Of a stretch of 64,000 nt of DNA, positions 63,231-64,000 are shown piece by piece (the stretch's first letter is position 1; each line of letters starts with the position of its first letter). Under the pieces are notes generated by a model, which worked only from the letters and a program-made list of their open reading frames with translations, was not told where the DNA came from and did not search any database. Both the position numbers and the translations under genes were made by a program. The DNA is taken from positions 62,955,749 to 63,019,748 of the forward strand of contig CANTUZ010000002.1 in assembly GCA_947846985.1 (NCBI GenBank), given 5' to 3'. Source of the stretch: Fratercula arctica (lineage: Eukaryota; Chordata; Aves; Charadriiformes; Alcidae).

Positions 63231-64000
63231 GTTTGTTGCATACCAATACTTTTTATTAAGCAACTTCAGTAAATAGTAACTGTGTATTGTGTGATATGTG
63301 CGGAGTACAGCAACACAATAATTGGCTTGTCATGCACCTTTTGATTGCTTTGCCTGTGTTTTCTCTACTGGGACGTTACCAGCCATTAATAAAAAAAAGT
63401 CCTTAAGAGCTGCTGCTGTGTTCTTCTGTCTGCTTTGCTGACTTGCAAGAAAGAGGCTTTTAAGAGAGATCATGCACTAAACTTGTACTAGTCTGAGGTC
63501 TGTAATACAGCATATAAACCTAGTCCTTGCTTCTACTCAAAACCACATCAGGGTAGAGGGCGTTAGTGTATTAAGTTGACAATATATAAATTTTATTCTT
63601 GTTGCTGAAAAGAAAAAGCAAATTCATTGACTGATGATTAGCTAACACTTCAACTTTAAAGGTTAAAGAATATGTGTAACTGGTGGCCTTGCAGTGAACT
63701 ACAGCTGGGATTAGCTTTTGAGATTTGGTTCTTATTTAGAAAACTTTTTGTGTTAAACTCTGCTGTATGCAGTTGCCTTGGAATAGTAACTTTCTAATGA
63801 ATTGCTAGCAAATTTCCAAATACAGAAATTGCTATTAGGATGGTTAAGAATCATAGGGTTTTTTTATCTTAAATGATAAAATCTGAGAATTAGTCAAGTG
63901 AAGTAAGTGAAGAGTTTTCAGGGAACTTAAATGATTAATGATTTTTTTGGCAGATGATTTTTGGAATTGATTTAGATAGAAGTCTTCACAGGTGGTTTAA
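63231..64000 (+). other. ATP9B: ATP9B intron 2, beginning
   Basis: AT-rich intronic sequence from the GTTTGT donor to the window edge. No exon, repeat or regulatory site could be supported. Confidence 0.8.

Noticed and set aside
1..64000. CRISPR arrays, tRNA or rRNA genes, endogenous retrovirus LTRs or genes
   Set aside because: Looked for on both strands by eye. No regularly spaced repeats, no cloverleaf with A/B boxes outside the MIR-like SINE, and no retroviral pol, gag or paired LTRs could be recognised.

Overview
The window looks like nuclear DNA from a bird (or another sauropsid close to birds). It has large introns, long AT-rich non-coding stretches, one strong CpG-island promoter, and several fragments of CR1 retrotransposon, the dominant avian LINE; two of them carry the typical 3'-terminal ATTCTATGAT repeats. 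Only two protein-coding genes are supported. At the left edge is the 3' end of a spalt-like zinc-finger gene, identified as SALL3: 1-954 and 1966-2397, plus strand. At the right is the 5' end of ATP9B, a class 2 P4-ATPase: exons 46711-46805 and 63057-63230, plus strand. SALL3 next to ATP9B is also the order on human chromosome 18q23, and this shared gene order supports both names.

Layout. 1-2397 holds the last two SALL3 coding exons, with a 1.0 kb intron splitting the final zinc finger. About 2398-5030 is its long AT-rich 3' UTR, with two AATAAA signals (3323 and 5003). From about 5.03 to 46.2 kb is a ~41 kb intergenic stretch with no supportable gene. It contains a MIR-like SINE (about 7540-7785), scattered copies of an old low-identity repeat, a (GGAA)n tract of more than 30 units (14337-14466), CR1 pieces at about 15.5, 31.5, 37.4, 43.3-43.8, 44.3-44.85 and 45.97-46.2 kb, and some AT-rich homeodomain-site-rich blocks that could be conserved enhancers (inference). 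46.33-47.3 kb is the ATP9B CpG island. It has a palindromic CRE, GC boxes, a G-quadruplex-type run, a (GGA)n tract and a YY1-type motif overlapping the start codon. The first ATP9B intron is 16.25 kb and carries a broken ~2.5 kb CR1 copy in antisense (59045-61565). The window ends inside ATP9B intron 2.

How the parts relate. SALL3 is a nuclear developmental repressor and ATP9B a housekeeping trans-Golgi P4-ATPase, so no joint pathway is implied. The gap between them is best read as SALL3 3' regulatory territory, possibly bounded near 42.5 kb by a good CTCF-type motif, then the constitutive ATP9B promoter. I found no new enzyme system, CRISPR array, tRNA or rRNA gene, or intact mobile element. 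The points most worth checking are regulatory (CTCF motif, promoter architecture, candidate conserved elements) and evolutionary (inverted CR1, MIR-like SINE, unnamed old repeat).
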